Source of the DNA: Bradyrhizobium genosp. L
GTDB taxonomy: Bacteria > Pseudomonadota > Alphaproteobacteria > Rhizobiales > Xanthobacteraceae
Direction: 5' to 3'
DNA length: 64,000 bases
NCBI RefSeq assembly: GCF_015624485.1
Contig: NZ_CP061378.1
Span: 6,200,001-6,264,000 of the forward strand
Position 1 is the stretch's first letter. Every line of letters starts with the position of its first letter. Position numbers and translations under genes: made by a program. Below, piece after piece: positions 53,882 through 63,701 of this stretch. The notes beneath the pieces are model-generated. The model was not told the origin of the DNA and did no database searches. It worked only from the letters and a program-made list of their open reading frames with translations.

Positions 53882-54006
53882 TACGTCGAGCAAACATGTC
53901 GGCGACGTTGACCATATCAAGCTATTCGCGGACCAGGACGCCGCAGAGAAGTGGTTTGAGGAAAACAACCCGAGCTTGGCGTTCGAGATGAGGTGCTGGA
54001 GTGAGC
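53882..54006 (+). pseudogene. Small conserved gene remnant
   Basis: VDHIKLFADQDAAEKWFEEN then LAFE reads like the C-terminal half of a short rhizobial protein that ends in AFEYEVLE; here that ending (YEVLE then TGA) is one frame off owing to a missing base. No credible start. Confidence 0.45.
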
Positions 54007-54048
54007 TACATTGGCCAGCGCACCGTCTCGATGGACCATCCCCGCCGA

Positions 54049-54273
54049 CTATTCTAAGTTGGCGAGTTTCTCTTTGTTCTCAATCGCCCGGGCGCTCGCG
54101 AACATTCCCAATACACATCTTCGGGCGGCCTCGTGGTACTCGCCCTCGCTGCGCACCACGTCCTTTGCGATCTTGTTCCTCGTCTCTTCAGTCTTGAAAA
54201 TCTTCGGCAGCCGAGCGAAGACCGCATCAACTGCAGCCTGCATTTCGTTTGCTTTCTTACTATCGAGCAACAT
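54049..54273 (-). CDS. Small hypothetical helical protein
   Basis: A 74-residue helical protein: LLDSKKANEMQAAVDAVFAR, then FKTEETRNKIAKDVVRSEGE and YHEAARRCVLGMFASARAIE. Coding-like throughout. ATG 54273 is used; upstream codons look non-coding. Family not recognised. Confidence 0.6.
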   Translation of the reverse strand: MLLDSKKANEMQAAVDAVFARLPKIFKTEETRNKIAKDVVRSEGEYHEAARRCVLGMFASARAIENKEKLANLE

Positions 54274-54796
54274 GCGCCACCTCTTTGCTTGTTGGCTTAC
54301 TTGCAGCGAAAAAGGGTACCTACCGTAACGTATCTGGGCGCGCTGAACCCTCGATGAACGCATCTCGCCAACGTCATTTTCTTGATGGCGGTGTATCCGG
54401 CCGCATCAAAACGCGGCCCGGGCCGCTTGGGCAAATCGTCCTAAGTGGTGGTCGGAAGAGATCCGAGCCGCTCCCTTCGGTGGTGGTTGAAAAATTCGGT
54501 GCTGGACGGTCTTAACCCCTGGTGGCCTGGTTTGAATTTGGAAGTGGCCTGATTTGGCTTAAGCGGTAAGGAGCGAGGCCGGGGCGGTAGGCGCGAAACG
54601 GGCAGAGTGCTGGACGGGCCGAGGCGCCCCGCCCCCGCGGGCGCGCCTCGCATCATAGTTTCGGCGAGTTTCAGAAGGCGCCGCCTGGCAAAAATGCTGG
54701 AATATAGCAGTTCGACATTTTTAATCCTTGCCCGCGGCCTTCTGTCAGAATGCGCCACGGGTTGCGCTACTCCCCGCCAAAGAACGCGCCTCGCGA
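54274..54796. other. Intergenic stretch, nothing recognised
   Basis: Only shadow-like frames. A GC-rich patch near 54600-54660 has small inverted repeats but no clear terminator. Confidence 0.35.
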
Positions 54797-54988
54797 TCAC
54801 TCCTCCAGCCCGGCCTTGTCCCGCATCTTGTCGATCAGTTCGGATGCCTCCGCCTTCGTCAGCTCCCTTTCGGGCAGGGGCTTGTGGGCGTGTTCAGAAA
54901 AAGTATTGAGGTACGACTCCTGGGCGCCGGTCATCGGATCATTCCCGGACACCCAATCCTTGGGGTATTTCTGCGTGTTGTCGGCCAT
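54797..54988 (-). CDS. DUF3072 small stress protein
   Basis: A 63-residue protein. NPMTGAQ-like wording appears as NDPMTGAQESYLNTFSEHAH, then LTKAEASELIDKMRDKAG: the complete DUF3072 signature (a helix-turn-helix-like SAP-type fold). Function unknown. AGGAGAG precedes the ATG. A GGAAC-N16-AGTT motif lies 21 bp upstream, consistent with general-stress control. Confidence 0.9.
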   Translation of the reverse strand: MADNTQKYPKDWVSGNDPMTGAQESYLNTFSEHAHKPLPERELTKAEASELIDKMRDKAGLEE

Positions 54989-55008
54989 ATCGCTCTCCTT
55001 TCTTGGTC

Positions 55009-55033
55009 AACTTGTAGCTTGCGCCCTCGTTCC
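55009..55033 (-). promoter_or_regulatory. EcfG-type promoter candidate
   Basis: The minus strand reads GGAAC, 16 bases, AGTT, 21 bp from the DUF3072 start; one mismatch to consensus. Confidence 0.5.
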
Positions 55034-55063
55034 CTATTTGTACTCGGGGCCGAGGAGATAGGC

Positions 55064-55349
55064 ATGGACAACCTGATCAACGAAATTCGAATGAAAATCA
55101 GGGCCCTGCGAGTCAGCATGCTTGAAGCCGAAGACATCATGCGCGAGCAGATCGACCGTGAACGAGGAATGTTCAGAAATCGCGGGCGAAATCCTGACCA
55201 CGCGCGCGGCCATGAGGGAGCTGGTCCGCGATCGGGAGGTCTTGGGTGACCATGACCCGATCCGTGCGAACAGCTGTTATATTCCCCGGCGTGAGCCAGA
55301 GGCCAAGCGGTCCCACAAACAGATCAAGCGGCACCTCACGCCTCGGTAG
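55064..55349 (+). pseudogene. Small helical gene with a frameshift
   Basis: GAGGAGA before the ATG and MDNLINEIRMKIRALRVSML with EAEDIMREQI are convincing. One base too many near 55140 then shifts the frame, and NEECSEIAGEILTTRAAMRE with LVRDREVLGDHDPI continues in the next frame. The rebuilt form fits a short rhizobial family ending in REPI; here the stop is also lost, adding about 25 residues. Confidence 0.65.
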
Positions 55350-55595
55350 GCTCCTGTAGCTTGGCTGCGCTTCAATGCTTATCTCGTCGCATCCTCCAGC
55401 CTGTAAAATTTCGCCTAACCAAAAACTGGCTTTATCGATCTGCTGTTGGTCAGTTCGGGCAGCCCTACCAGATGAGATTGTGTCGGTTGTGAGTAAAGCA
55501 GCAGCAAGCCGCCCAGCCGAACCGTTCGCTGTGCCGCTTTCGGTCCCCACTTGATCTGCATAAGCCGCCGGCCCTCGGCGGACGACCTTCCGCCC

Positions 55596-55729
55596 ATGCC
55601 AGATCCCAACGAGCTGACCAACGCAGCCAAAGTGATTGATGCTCGCCTGGACGAAGCGCGCCGTACGATAGAGGAACCGCCGCCGATCTCCGCGAGCTCA
55701 CCTGGAAGCTCCGTCGGAAGATGAGCTAG
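55596..55729 (+). pseudogene. Possible small gene with a frameshift
   Basis: MPDPNELTNAAKVIDARLDE and ARRTIEE continue one frame over as TAADLRELTWKLRRKMS and a TAG. The joined 45-residue helical peptide looks natural, but there is no ribosome site and I have no relative in mind. Confidence 0.35.
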
Positions 55730-55875
55730 GGCCGCTTCGGCGCAAGCAGTTTCAGGGCGGTCTCGATTTTGGCCAGGAGTGTTTGGATTGCGGTCCTTTC
55801 GTTGGGCCCGGGCGCTGCCTCGAGGCGCTGCAAAAGCTGTCGCTTCTGTTCGGTCAGCTTCGCCACCGTCGACAT
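55726..55875 (-). CDS. Small helical protein
   Basis: A 49-residue protein: MSTVAKLTEQKRQLLQRLEA, a PGPNERTAI turn and LLAKIETALKLLAPKRP. It looks like a two-helix hairpin, typical of tiny rhizobial proteins. A weak AAAGGGA site precedes it. It lies between the DUF1236 gene and other small genes. Confidence 0.5.
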   Translation of the reverse strand: MSTVAKLTEQKRQLLQRLEAAPGPNERTAIQTLLAKIETALKLLAPKRP

Positions 55876-55945
55876 CGAACGTCCCTTTTCCGAATCGGAA
55901 GGGCCGCGCAGGCGGCCCCTCCTTCTCCACCGATCCCGCAGACCC

Positions 55946-57073
55946 TTAGTCGATCTCTTCGATGACGCGGCGTTCGCGCGGCTCGACGATGTAGGTATGG
56001 CTGTCGCGGTTGATGTAACGGTATTCGCGCAGCGTCGGAGCGTCGCGATAGACCTCCTCGGGGAAAGTCTCGACCTCGACGCCCTCCGGCACGCGCTCGC
56101 CGGTCCGGATTTCGGTGCGGACCGTGCTGCCGGTGGTCACGTGCTTCTCGCGCTCGACCGGCCTCGCCTTCGCATGCTTCCGGATCACCTCGCGATCGCG
56201 ATCGCTGAAGGCAGTCTTGTGCTCCTCGCTGCGGGCGGGCGCGGAGGCGGTGGACCTGCCAGAATACGGCAGCGTGGCGACGATCTTGTAGCTGGAGGGC
56301 TCCACGATGACGATTTCGTCCTTCACGACGACGAAGTCGTAGCCGCGGTACTGCGGAACGATCTCGACCACGTCGGCCGGCAGCTGCTGCAGCCGAATGT
56401 CGCGCGGAACGACCGTTCCGACCGACACCGAGAAGTTCACACTGGTGAGCGGCCTCACGTCGAGACGCGAGATCGACTGGCTAACGCGGGTACGCTGCTG
56501 GTCGTTGATGTTGACCGAGGCATTCACGTTGGCCGACGAACGGTCGCCGGTGTTCTGCCGATCTTCGCTTCGCTGAGCGGCATTCGTGGAATTCGAACCG
56601 GTCTGGTTCTGCTGCGCCTGATTGCTGCTAGATGCCGGCGGATTGGCCGACTGGGTCTGGCTGCCGGAGGGTTGGCTGGTCTGGGCCTGCTTCGATTGCG
56701 GGTTGGTCGTGTTGGTCTGGGCCTGACTCGGCGAATTCGAGGACGTCGGGGCCTGCGACGTGCTGGTGTTGTTACCGGAGTTCGGCGACTGGCCCGCGGC
56801 GCTCTGGCTCGTCGACGAAGGCGATTGCGTCTGGGCCGAATTGGTCGACGAAGGATTCGAGGTCTGCGGTGATCCAGTCGGCGCCGTGCTCGACGACGTG
56901 GGGCTCGTGGTCGAAGCGGGTGAGTTCGCAGTCGAAGGCGTCGGGGTAGTCGTGGAATCCTGCTGCCGCTGCGCCGACGGAGCCCTGGTCGAGGTGCTCG
57001 GCGAAGACTGGGCGAAAGCCGAAGTCGCGATGGCGACTAAGGCGGTTGTGACCAACAATAAACGCTTGTTCAT
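55946..57073 (-). CDS. Secreted DUF1236 protein with long Ser/Thr/Asn/Gln linker
   Basis: A 375-residue exported protein. After a signal peptide (LLLVTTALVAIATSAFAQSS), residues about 22-180 are almost only Ser, Thr, Asn, Gln, Pro and Ala, an extended disordered linker. A folded part (about 195-265: VGTVVPRDIRLQQLPADVVE, YDFVVVKDEIVIVEPSSYKI) matches DUF1236. A charged spacer follows, and a second copy-like end, YRYINRDSHTYIVEPRERRV. It is probably a cell-envelope or surface protein. A GGAAC-N16-TGTT site lies 30 bp upstream; the divergent neighbour also has an EcfG site. Confidence 0.85.
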   Translation of the reverse strand: MNKRLLLVTTALVAIATSAFAQSSPSTSTRAPSAQRQQDSTTTPTPSTANSPASTTSPTSSSTAPTGSPQTSNPSSTNSAQTQSPSSTSQSAAGQSPNSGNNTSTSQAPTSSNSPSQAQTNTTNPQSKQAQTSQPSGSQTQSANPPASSSNQAQQNQTGSNSTNAAQRSEDRQNTGDRSSANVNASVNINDQQRTRVSQSISRLDVRPLTSVNFSVSVGTVVPRDIRLQQLPADVVEIVPQYRGYDFVVVKDEIVIVEPSSYKIVATLPYSGRSTASAPARSEEHKTAFSDRDREVIRKHAKARPVEREKHVTTGSTVRTEIRTGERVPEGVEVETFPEEVYRDAPTLREYRYINRDSHTYIVEPRERRVIEEID

Positions 57074-57102
57074 CTGACACTCCTGAAATTGCGGTGCCCA
57101 TC

Positions 57103-57127
57103 AACATCGTAAAATGGCCGAGGTTCC
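57103..57127 (-). promoter_or_regulatory. EcfG-type promoter candidate for the DUF1236 gene
   Basis: The minus strand reads GGAAC, 16 bases, TGTT; one mismatch, 30 bp from the start codon. Confidence 0.65.
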
Positions 57128-57227
57128 AGCCGGGAATTGGCGGCAATCATGTGCGTGTTTATCGCGTGCTGCCTGCGGATCTTCCCCACGATGGCTTATG
57201 CAACCTCGCCGCCTTTCGGGATAAAGT

Positions 57228-57252
57228 GGAACTTTCAGCTTTCTCTCTCGTT
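57228..57252 (+). promoter_or_regulatory. EcfG-type promoter, perfect match
   Basis: GGAAC, 16 bases, CGTT, 38 bp before the small secreted gene at 57290. With the site at 57103-57127 it forms a back-to-back pair. Confidence 0.85.
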
Positions 57253-57289
57253 TGCGTAATCCTTAGACGCTACTGGAGGAGAGGACATC

Positions 57290-57517
57290 ATGAAGAAGCT
57301 GATCGTGTGCGGCGTGCTGGCCGCTTTCGCTTTGAGCACCGAAGCCGCAAGTGCCGCGGAGTTCTACGTCGTGCGCGACGCCACCACGAAGAAATGCACG
57401 GTCGTGGACAGCAAGCCAACCACCACGACCACAACCGTCGTGGGCGATGGCGTCTACAAGACACGCACCGAGGCCGACGCCGCCGTGAAGACCACGAAGG
57501 TCTGCACCGAGCAGTAA
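57290..57517 (+). CDS. Small secreted protein
   Basis: A 75-residue exported protein with a signal peptide (LIVCGVLAAFALSTEAASAA). The mature part FYVVRDATTKKCTVVDSKPT, with GVYKTRTEADAAVKTTKVC, has two cysteines. It fits a short, conserved Bradyrhizobium periplasmic family. GGAGGAGAGG precedes the ATG and a perfect EcfG promoter drives it. Terminator-like hairpin downstream. Confidence 0.85.
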   Translation: MKKLIVCGVLAAFALSTEAASAAEFYVVRDATTKKCTVVDSKPTTTTTTVVGDGVYKTRTEADAAVKTTKVCTEQ

Positions 57518-57594
57518 TTTCGACGGCTGGACCGCGAGATCCGTCGACAAGACCGTGCCTTCTGTTCACATGCCCTGAACAAGTCGACGCTAGA

Positions 57595-57630
57595 GCGGGC
57601 CGCCGGCGAATTCCGGCGGGCCGCTTCTTT
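57595..57630 (+). terminator. GC-rich hairpin terminator
   Basis: GCGGGCC-GCCGG pairs with CCGGC-GGGCCGC with small bulges around a 6-base loop, followed by TTCTTT. About 80 bp after the small secreted gene. Confidence 0.6.
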
Positions 57631-57744
57631 GGATTGAGGATGCCTTCGCTCAGGCCGCGCGGAGGCGTTGCATGCGTCGGCTGCCGGAAATATCGGTGGA
57701 GTTGAGAAGTCTCGGCGGAACACTCTGACGCGAGGAGTTCGGCG

Positions 57745-57960
57745 CGAGCGCCGCCCTCCGCTGGCGGCTCGATAGCCTGCTTCGATCAAGTCGAGCACCC
57801 CGCACCCCTTCTCGGTGATCCGCCATCCCCCGTTCAAGCGCACGACGAGCCCTTGGGCGAAGAGGTCGAGATCGGGGACGCGCGCGGCGAGGCGTGGTCC
57901 GATCCGCCACTCGCGCCCGCTGGTGGACAGGATGGCCATGTCCCGCTTGAGGTCCGCCGT
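57745..57960 (-). pseudogene. Relic of a small winged-helix-like protein
   Basis: ADLKRDMAILSTSGREW, then LAARVPDLDLFAQGLVVRLN and GGWRITEKGCGVLDLIEA resemble the C-terminal half of short rhizobial proteins with an ITEKGR ending. The N-terminal side has no sensible start and the C-terminal side is extended by Arg/Ser-rich residues. Probably a decayed gene. Confidence 0.4.
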
Positions 57961-58109
57961 GCAGACCCATCGGGACAGCTTACGAGGATCTCGAGCAACG
58001 TGACGTGGAAGTTCGCTCCGGATCTGTGCCTTTGTCGAGTGTCGCCGAGGCAGCAACCATTGCCTATTTTTCCCGTTAACGGCCGGGCACGCACGAGAAA
58101 GGAATTCCG

Positions 58110-58526
58110 ATGAAGAAGATTGCAATGTCCGCACTCATGGTCGGCGCCCTCGGTCTGGCCTCGGTGGCCACGACGTCTCCCGCCGAAGCTCGTTGGCGAG
58201 GCGGAGGCTGGGGGCCGGGCATCGCCGGCGGCCTGGTTGCTGGTGCCGTGATCGGCGGGCTTGCGGCCTCGGCGTACGGCTGGGGACCCGGCTACGGCTA
58301 CTACGGCGGCCCCGGCTACTACGGCGCCGGCTATTACGGCGGTCCGTACGCGTACGACTATGGCTACGACGAGCCGTATCGCTGGGGCGGTGGCTACACC
58401 CGCACCTATTACAGCGCGGCCGTCCCCTACGGCTACCACTATCGTCGCGTCGTGCGACCCGCCTACGCCTATTACGGTGGATACTATCGGGTCGTTCGGC
58501 ATGGCTGGCACCGTCACCACTGGTAA
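58110..58526 (+). CDS. Secreted Gly/Tyr-rich protein
   Basis: A 138-residue exported protein. After a signal peptide (SALMVGALGLASVATTSPAE), a hydrophobic glycine-zipper-like stretch (GIAGGLVAGAVIGGLAASAY) leads to Gly-Tyr repeats and a basic His/Arg end. Such proteins are found in the periplasm or on the surface of rhizobia; function unknown. AAGGA lies 7 bases before the ATG. A clear terminator follows. Confidence 0.85.
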   Translation: MKKIAMSALMVGALGLASVATTSPAEARWRGGGWGPGIAGGLVAGAVIGGLAASAYGWGPGYGYYGGPGYYGAGYYGGPYAYDYGYDEPYRWGGGYTRTYYSAAVPYGYHYRRVVRPAYAYYGGYYRVVRHGWHRHHW

Positions 58527-58545
58527 GACCTGTCGGTCCGACGCA

Positions 58546-58584
58546 GAAGAGGCCGCGCTTCAGAAGGGTGCGGCCTCTTCTTGT
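58546..58584 (+). terminator. Rho-independent terminator
   Basis: A perfect 11-bp stem (GAAGAGGCCGC / GCGGCCTCTTC), 13-base loop and trailing TTGT, 20 bp after the Gly/Tyr-rich gene. Confidence 0.75.
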
Positions 58585-58840
58585 CCTCTCCACCATTCGG
58601 CCGGCGGCGGGCCGTGCCGCTCGAAGGCAAGCTGCCGTTCGGTTGCTCTTTTCGACACCTTTGCTGCGCGCTTGCGGGGCGGCTTGTGGGCTGCTTATTA
58701 CGATATTCTGACGCTTGGGGCTCATCGCAGCTGGGTAGGCGGGCCGCGCGCAAGCCCGATCTGCTTCGGCGCTGCGATACCGAACGACTAATGTCGTCGT
58801 TCAGACGGCTATCTCGGTCCCATCGGCCAGGTGCAGATCC
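58585..58840. other. Intergenic stretch, nothing recognised
   Basis: Lies between convergent genes; no credible frame. Confidence 0.35.
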
Positions 58841-59839
58841 CTACCGTTCCGCTTCGACAAACGCCACGGCGGTCCCCTTTGTCACGCTCTCCGCGACGCG
58901 TTCGGCATCCCAGTTCGTGAGACGGACGCAGCCGTGAGACTCGGCCTTCGAGACCTTGCCCGGTTCAGGCGTACCGTGAATTCCGTATCCTTCGGCGGAT
59001 AGGTTGATCCAGACGGTCCCGACCGGATTGTTCGGACCGGGCTTGATGGTGAAAGGCTTGTCGGAGTGGACGCCCCTGAAATGATAGTCGGGATTATAGC
59101 GGTATGTCGGATTGCGGTCGATCTCGGTCACTTTCAGCATGCCGGTCGGCGACGGTTTGTCTTCGCTTCCCACCGTCGCAGGATAGAAGCCGATCAATGC
59201 ATTCGACTTGTCGAACAGTTTCACCGTCTGCTTGGCCTTGTCGACCTCTACCCGGTCCGCCTTGGCAGGCGCTCCGTCGCCGTTCTCTCCGACATCCACG
59301 ACGACGATCGTGTCGCCTGCGCGATCAAACCGCTGCCCGGGATTCATTGCGGCCAACAGCTGCTGGCTTTCGTGGAATTTCTCTGCAAGCCCCTCCCGCG
59401 GGCTCGTGAAGCCGAGCTTGGGAAGATCCTTCATGTCCACCATCCTGGACGGCATCTTGTTCAGAAACGGCCCCGCGACGTCCTTCTCGGTGATGGTGTA
59501 GTTGGTGACCACGGGCCGGTCGTCTGTGCGGAGCGCTTGCCAGACGTCCGCCGTCAGATCGTCCGAGCCCGGCAACTGATCAGCTTCGGCGAAGGCCCGC
59601 AACGCCTTCTTGGCATTCTCTCCAAATTTGCCGTCGATCTCGCCAGGCGAGAAGTGCGCACGGTCGAGGAGAACCTGTAGTCTCACGCCCGCTGGGGTCG
59701 CTTTCTCCGTCGACAAGGTCTTCTTCGATGGCTCCGCCGAGTTGATCGCGTCGGACTTCAACTCCGCGCTGAACGCCGGAACCGCGACCGCGACAGCGAT
59801 CAGGGCAGCACAGATCGGCCTTGCTCTCGCGAACCACAT
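58841..59839 (-). CDS. L,D-transpeptidase (YkuD) with peptidoglycan-binding domain
   Basis: A 332-residue exported enzyme. The signal peptide ([17 protein letters not shown]) is followed by a peptidoglycan-binding domain (about 50-103: [35 protein letters not shown]) and the YkuD catalytic domain (about 195-330). It has HGTPEPG and the active-site [11 protein letters not shown] with Cys304. It forms 3-3 crosslinks or attaches proteins to peptidoglycan in the periplasm, often under stress. The start overlaps the end of the glycosyltransferase gene by 40 bp, so it is the last gene of that operon. Confidence 0.95.
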   Translation of the reverse strand: MWFARARPICAALIAVAVAVPAFSAELKSDAINSAEPSKKTLSTEKATPAGVRLQVLLDRAHFSPGEIDGKFGENAKKALRAFAEADQLPGSDDLTADVWQALRTDDRPVVTNYTITEKDVAGPFLNKMPSRMVDMKDLPKLGFTSPREGLAEKFHESQQLLAAMNPGQRFDRAGDTIVVVDVGENGDGAPAKADRVEVDKAKQTVKLFDKSNALIGFYPATVGSEDKPSPTGMLKVTEIDRNPTYRYNPDYHFRGVHSDKPFTIKPGPNNPVGTVWINLSAEGYGIHGTPEPGKVSKAESHGCVRLTNWDAERVAESVTKGTAVAFVEAER

Positions 59840-60915
59840 TCCGTGTCCTCCCGAATGACTAAGGGTTTGCGACCGCTTCGCGCGCTGGACGCGGCGGCAA
59901 CCAGCTTCCGGTATTGAGCCTCATAGTTTCTCGCCATTCTCGTCGCGGAAAAACGCTCCTCGAACCGCGCGCGGATCGCCCGTCTGTCGAGCCGAGGCAG
60001 TTCGCCGACGGCACGGACGGCCTCCTCTTCGTTCTCGACGATGAAGCCGGTCACGCCATGCTCAACAACTTCGGGAACGGATCCGGAGCGATAGGCGATC
60101 ACGGGTGTCCCGCATGCCATCGCCTCGACCATGACGAGACCGAAAGGCTCCGGCCAATTGATTGGAAACAAGAGAGCGGCCGCTCCGCTTAGGAACGGTT
60201 GCTTCTTCGCCTCATTCACTTCGCCGATGAGCCGGACCGCCTCGTCGTCGACGTGCGGCTCGATGATCCTCTTGAAATATCCGGTTTCTGCCCTCGGTAT
60301 CTTGGCTGCGATGTGCAGAGGCGTCCCAGCTTTGTGGGCGATGCGGATAGCGACCTCTGGACCTTTCTCCGCCGTCAAGCGGCCCAGGAACGCCAGATAG
60401 GATCCGGGTTCGTAGCAAGGGCGAAGCCGGTCCGGAGGGAGTCCGTGGTGGATCGTGCCGAGCCATTTCGCATCTGGGAGAGGGATGCGTTGGTTATCGG
60501 AAATCGAGATGAAAGGCGCATCTGCAAAGGCCCGAACAACGTCTGGCAGGCCGGGCAGGTCCAGCCGGCCGTGCATGGTGGTCAGGAACGGCACGCCGAG
60601 CCGGCCGAGCAGCGGAAGCGGCAGCCAGTCGATATGGGAATGAATCACGTCGAAGTCCGTGGCACGGTCGGCGACCGCTTCCATGAGCATGGAGATGGCG
60701 GAATTGGGATCAGTCCCTTTGCGCCCGAGCCGGAGAGCGCGAGGCCAGACAGGATGAAGTTCTCCTCGTGTACGGGAGTCACCGCTCGCGAACAAAGTGA
60801 CGTGGTGACCCAGACCTACGAGCTCGTCGACCAACCAGGCTACCACCCGTTCCGTGCCTCCATAAAGCTTCGGAGGAACGCTTTCGGCCAAGGGCGCGAG
60901 CTGGGCGATGTGCAT
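59800..60915 (-). CDS. Glycosyltransferase family 4
   Basis: A 371-residue GT-B enzyme. The N-terminal acceptor domain has [20 protein letters not shown] and [17 protein letters not shown]; the nucleotide-sugar domain has [20 protein letters not shown], then [20 protein letters not shown] with the E-x7-E pair and [10 protein letters not shown]. It is probably a retaining hexosyltransferase of the type near stress-linked trehalose, glucan or surface-glycan genes. ATG at 60915 has GGGAG upstream, inside the end of the 42-residue gene 4 bp away. Substrate unknown. Confidence 0.93.
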   Translation of the reverse strand: MHIAQLAPLAESVPPKLYGGTERVVAWLVDELVGLGHHVTLFASGDSRTRGELHPVWPRALRLGRKGTDPNSAISMLMEAVADRATDFDVIHSHIDWLPLPLLGRLGVPFLTTMHGRLDLPGLPDVVRAFADAPFISISDNQRIPLPDAKWLGTIHHGLPPDRLRPCYEPGSYLAFLGRLTAEKGPEVAIRIAHKAGTPLHIAAKIPRAETGYFKRIIEPHVDDEAVRLIGEVNEAKKQPFLSGAAALLFPINWPEPFGLVMVEAMACGTPVIAYRSGSVPEVVEHGVTGFIVENEEEAVRAVGELPRLDRRAIRARFEERFSATRMARNYEAQYRKLVAAASSARSGRKPLVIREDTECGSREQGRSVLP

Positions 60916-60919
60916 GGGT

Positions 60920-61048
60920 CTACTCTCCCGCTCCAAAAACGGAGCGTATTGCCAGGACTATCGCCGCTGAAAGCAGATATGAAATTGCGAGCAGCGTCCA
61001 ATCGCGCCGTGAGCTTTTGGCAAGGAGCTGCTGGAACAGACCCATCAT
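60920..61048 (-). CDS. 42-residue single-span membrane protein
   Basis: [20 protein letters not shown] followed by a hydrophobic helix, [20 protein letters not shown]. It lies 4 bp before the glycosyltransferase start and 5 bp after the preceding small gene, so it is part of a tight four-gene operon. I have the impression of a conserved rhizobial peptide; function unknown. Confidence 0.6.
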   Translation of the reverse strand: MMGLFQQLLAKSSRRDWTLLAISYLLSAAIVLAIRSVFGAGE

Positions 61049-61053
61049 CTGCC

Positions 61054-62139
<1,086 letters not shown>

Positions 62140-62572
62140 AGACAGAGCGCCGCCTCGCTGCGTCTTATCTCACCTTCGAGCTCGTCGGCGCCTGCCGACG
62201 AGGCTCTGAAGCTTCATCGGCCTCTGCCGGACCGAACGCCCTCCATCGGCGACGTTGGCCATGACCTGCAACATTGCGCCCTCGCGCGGCCCGCGTGCCA
62301 GTCCTGTACGTCAGTATGACGTCGCCTTCGCGCCGACCGGTGCTGATCGCGGGACTGCGGCCGAACGCCGGCTCGCTCCGACAATTCCGCGGCGTGCGCG
62401 ACAACTTATGGACTGTCTTCCCGTCTGTTCTTAGGAGCAAGTGTGAAATCAAGACCGCAGAGCGCCGGAAAAGCACCGACGCCGCCGTGGTGCGCTGCGA
62501 TATTTTGGTTTTTTTGGAAACTAGCTCCGACAAAGGTGTTGTGCGCTTGCGACTACCTCAAGGAGGACGCTC
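62140..62572. other. Intergenic stretch, nothing firm
   Basis: Only shadow-like frames. A GGAAA-C... motif near 62518 has a poor -10 and was not accepted as an EcfG promoter. Confidence 0.35.
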
Positions 62573-62971
62573 ATGAAAACATACGTTCTAGTGCTCGCGG
62601 CGACTGTCATTACATCGACTCCGGCGGTGGTTCAGCCGGCAATCGCTCAAAACCAGCAAAGTGAAGCCGACAAGGGCGTCAAGACCCGCAATTCGGGAGA
62701 ATCAGGCTACGTCGGAGAACAGGAAAAGCAGGGTGCAGCGGCGACTCCTCCGGGACGGCCGGATGCTGCTAGTTCAACGGCAGCCAGCGGCGCCACCAGC
62801 GCACAGAGTTCAGGAACAGGCATAAGCGGAGCACCTGGAAGCAAGAATGGCCCCGCCGCAGGTCAGAACACGGTCGGGTCCGATAACCATAATCAAAGCG
62901 TCCAACAACAAGATCCTTCGAACGTTCAAGGCTTGCCGGGCAACAAAAGCGGGCCGCCTGCAAAGCGTTGA
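62573..62971 (+). CDS. Secreted low-complexity protein
   Basis: A 132-residue exported protein. A signal peptide (VLVLAATVITSTPAVVQPAI) is followed by a disordered chain rich in Gly, Ser, Gln, Asn and Ala: SGESGYVGEQEKQGAAATPP, SSGTGISGAPGSKNGPAAGQ, ending GLPGNKSGPPAKR. AAGGAGGACG gives a near-perfect ribosome site. It resembles the product running off the right edge and the DUF1236 linker; perhaps an intrinsically disordered envelope or desiccation protein. Confidence 0.75.
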   Translation: MKTYVLVLAATVITSTPAVVQPAIAQNQQSEADKGVKTRNSGESGYVGEQEKQGAAATPPGRPDAASSTAASGATSAQSSGTGISGAPGSKNGPAAGQNTVGSDNHNQSVQQQDPSNVQGLPGNKSGPPAKR

Positions 62972-63138
62972 TCGTTGGCCTGACACCGGCGAAAGCTGCT
63001 GGCGAAACCTATATCGACACTCGGAATCGCCGGATTGTCGCTGTTGTTGTTGGCTCCGCTTACTTGTGTCGAGACGATGGCTTCTTCGCCAGCAGCGCCT
63101 TTTCCAATACTTGGCGCAACGTCTGCGCGCGGAGGGCT

Positions 63139-63285
63139 TTACGATGAGTAGGATGACCGAGCGGCCCCGGCTTCCATCGCCGCAGCAGCTGCACAGAACG
63201 CGCCGATGAACAGCGACGGTGTCAGCCCGATCGCGAGTTTCACGGCAACCTTCTGCGCGTTGTCGTCAGCTTTGACTCGGTTCGA
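63139..63285 (-). pseudogene. C-terminal relic of the 34109/45297 membrane-protein family
   Basis: NRVKADDNAQKVAVKLAIGL and TPSLFIGAFCAAAAAMEAG match NQVKADLDNARKTTMQLAI and SLFIGAFSAAAAAMEGG of the 34-kb gene. Only the last about 40 residues remain. They are joined in frame to a short-chain dehydrogenase fragment upstream. Confidence 0.8.
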
Positions 63286-63600
63286 ACCACCGCACGGCAA
63301 GTCATCGGCGGCGCGGAGGTCGCCTTCAATCAGCACGACTTTTCGACCTCCGTTGCAACCAGCGCCGCACCCTCCTGGGCGTCTTTGCTCTCGTCGAAAT
63401 TGGTGATCAGGTTGTCGGCGCGTTCGCGGGCGGAGGCGACGATGACCGCGTGTACGATGCTGCGGTCACCGCCGGTGACGATGGCGCGCTTTTCATGAAG
63501 GCGAGCCGACCTCTTATAGCTCGTCTCGCCGTGGTCTGGACGCTGATCCATCTTCGCCCTCGAGCCGGTCGCTGACCGCGACGGGCGGCTTGGGATCGTC
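63285..63600 (-). pseudogene. Short-chain dehydrogenase N-terminal relic
   Basis: KMDQRPDHGETSYKRSARLH, then EKRAIVTGGDRSIVHAV and DAQEGAALVATE match the N-terminus of the YghA/GSP39-type dehydrogenases. The NAD-binding TGGDSGIGRA has decayed to TGGDRSIVHA. After a frame slip, RKVVLIEGDLRAADD continues and is then cut off, joined to the membrane-protein relic. Catalytic Ser-Tyr-Lys are gone. Confidence 0.75.
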
Positions 63601-63701
63601 AGGCATGGACCGTGCTCACTTCGTTCGAACAGTCTTATCATCTCGATGGAGATCGGAGAAACTTCGATCCGGGCCTCCAGATTCGCGCCTAGCTTACGCC
63701 C

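Noticed and set aside
23481..56000. Sequencing error as the general cause of the many frameshifts
   Set aside because: Long genes (1039, 1234, 797, 708 and 696 residues) are free of slips, while breaks concentrate in small duplicated or accessory genes and include nonsense codons and deletions. Error cannot be excluded for single cases such as the A-run in the HAD gene.
62518..62545. EcfG promoter before the secreted protein at 62573
   Set aside because: The GGAAAC has spacing of 15 and a poor -10 (TGTT shifted); evidence too weak compared with the other sites.
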